DNA of 64,000 bases. Source: Drosophila persimilis (taxonomy: Eukaryota; Arthropoda; Insecta; Diptera; Drosophilidae). The stretch lies in assembly GCF_003286085.1 (NCBI RefSeq), contig NW_020825289.1, positions 8,122,001 through 8,186,000 of the forward strand. Reading direction: 5' to 3'. This document shows, piece after piece, positions 63,701-64,000 of this stretch (positions are counted from its first letter, which is position 1; every line of letters starts with the position of its first letter). The notes under the pieces were generated by a model. That model ran no database searches, was not told where the DNA came from, and saw only the letters and a list, made by a program, of their open reading frames with translations. Both the position numbers and the translations under genes were made by a program.

Positions 63701-64000
63701 CCTTATATTTTGGCTGTCCGGACTTTTTCCACAACTTTTCATCACTTCTCCGTATTTTTACAATATTTTTCTTCACTATTCCGGCAGATTTTCCTTCTAA
63801 ACACTTTTTCAATAATTTTCCGAACATATTCCTCTATTTTTCAAGATCCTTTACGCCATGACACAAAAAACATGCGCCTCCGCTGGGATCTTAGTGTACA
63901 TGTAGATATGTGAAGGTTAAATCAAAATATGTAAGCTCTGGGTTTTTCTTTATGTCATTTACTGTCTTTCACCGTGTGACCATTTTATCTCTCCTTTACA
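60789..64000. other. Downstream of prominin: no gene seen
   Basis: The prominin 3'UTR starts here; the first AATAAA is at 61233-61238, although AT-rich variants occur near 60840. Beyond it are AT-rich unique DNA, short microsatellites and, near 63085-63300, a stretch starting TTTATACCCAATACTGAGTC that resembles dispersed noncoding repeats of Drosophila. No reading frame over 100 codons is supported. Confidence 0.45.

Overview
This window is animal DNA, almost certainly from a Drosophila genome. It has short (54-79 nt) introns beside one 28-kb intron, GT-AG splice sites, TATA/Inr/DPE promoter elements, poly-Q-coding CAG/CAA tracts and many CA, GA and poly-C microsatellites. The density of simple repeats, including pure C tracts of 27 and 25 bases, is compatible with the obscura group, but the species cannot be fixed from sequence alone. 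No tRNA, rRNA, CRISPR array or intact transposon was seen.

Layout. (1) 1-1885, + strand: the 3' part of a monocarboxylate-transporter-like (SLC16/MFS) gene in four exons; its 5' end lies outside the window. (2) 2213-43673, - strand: one large gene for a secreted Spondin_N + TSP1 protein, most likely M-spondin (mspo). I could join six coding exons in frame into a 618-residue protein. Introns are about 27.8 kb, 131 bp, 4.2 kb, 6.1 kb and 79 bp. The first two genes are convergent. (3) Inside mspo intron 4, on the same strand as the host, lie two intronless genes. One encodes a 741-residue Pro/Thr-rich tandem-repeat protein (5806-8031) and the other a 109-residue Gly/Pro-rich protein (5049-5378). 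Both end in CaaX-type prenylation signals behind extra cysteines (CVIA and CTIL), and each has a GATAAGATA double-GATA site upstream. (4) 43.7-56.8 kb: intergenic DNA with short tandem repeats. (5) 57347-60788, + strand: a complete ten-exon prominin-family gene (960 residues, five membrane segments), divergent from mspo. (6) 60.8-64 kb: no gene seen.

How the genes relate. The spondin protein is extracellular matrix, prominin is a membrane-protrusion protein and the transporter moves small carboxylates, so they do not form a pathway. The two nested genes look like a real pair, with shared location, orientation, composition, C-terminal lipidation logic and GATA sites. They are the best candidate here for an undescribed system: Pro-rich proteins tethered to membrane by lipid, possibly in gut or another GATA-driven tissue.

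Other points worth checking are a 79-nt final mspo intron whose 5' splice site overlaps an in-frame stop (two C-termini), a degenerate higher-order 57-bp minisatellite at 29.2-29.8 kb, a perfect 24-bp palindrome at 23.8 kb, and a coding-like but broken block at 12.7-13.5 kb.
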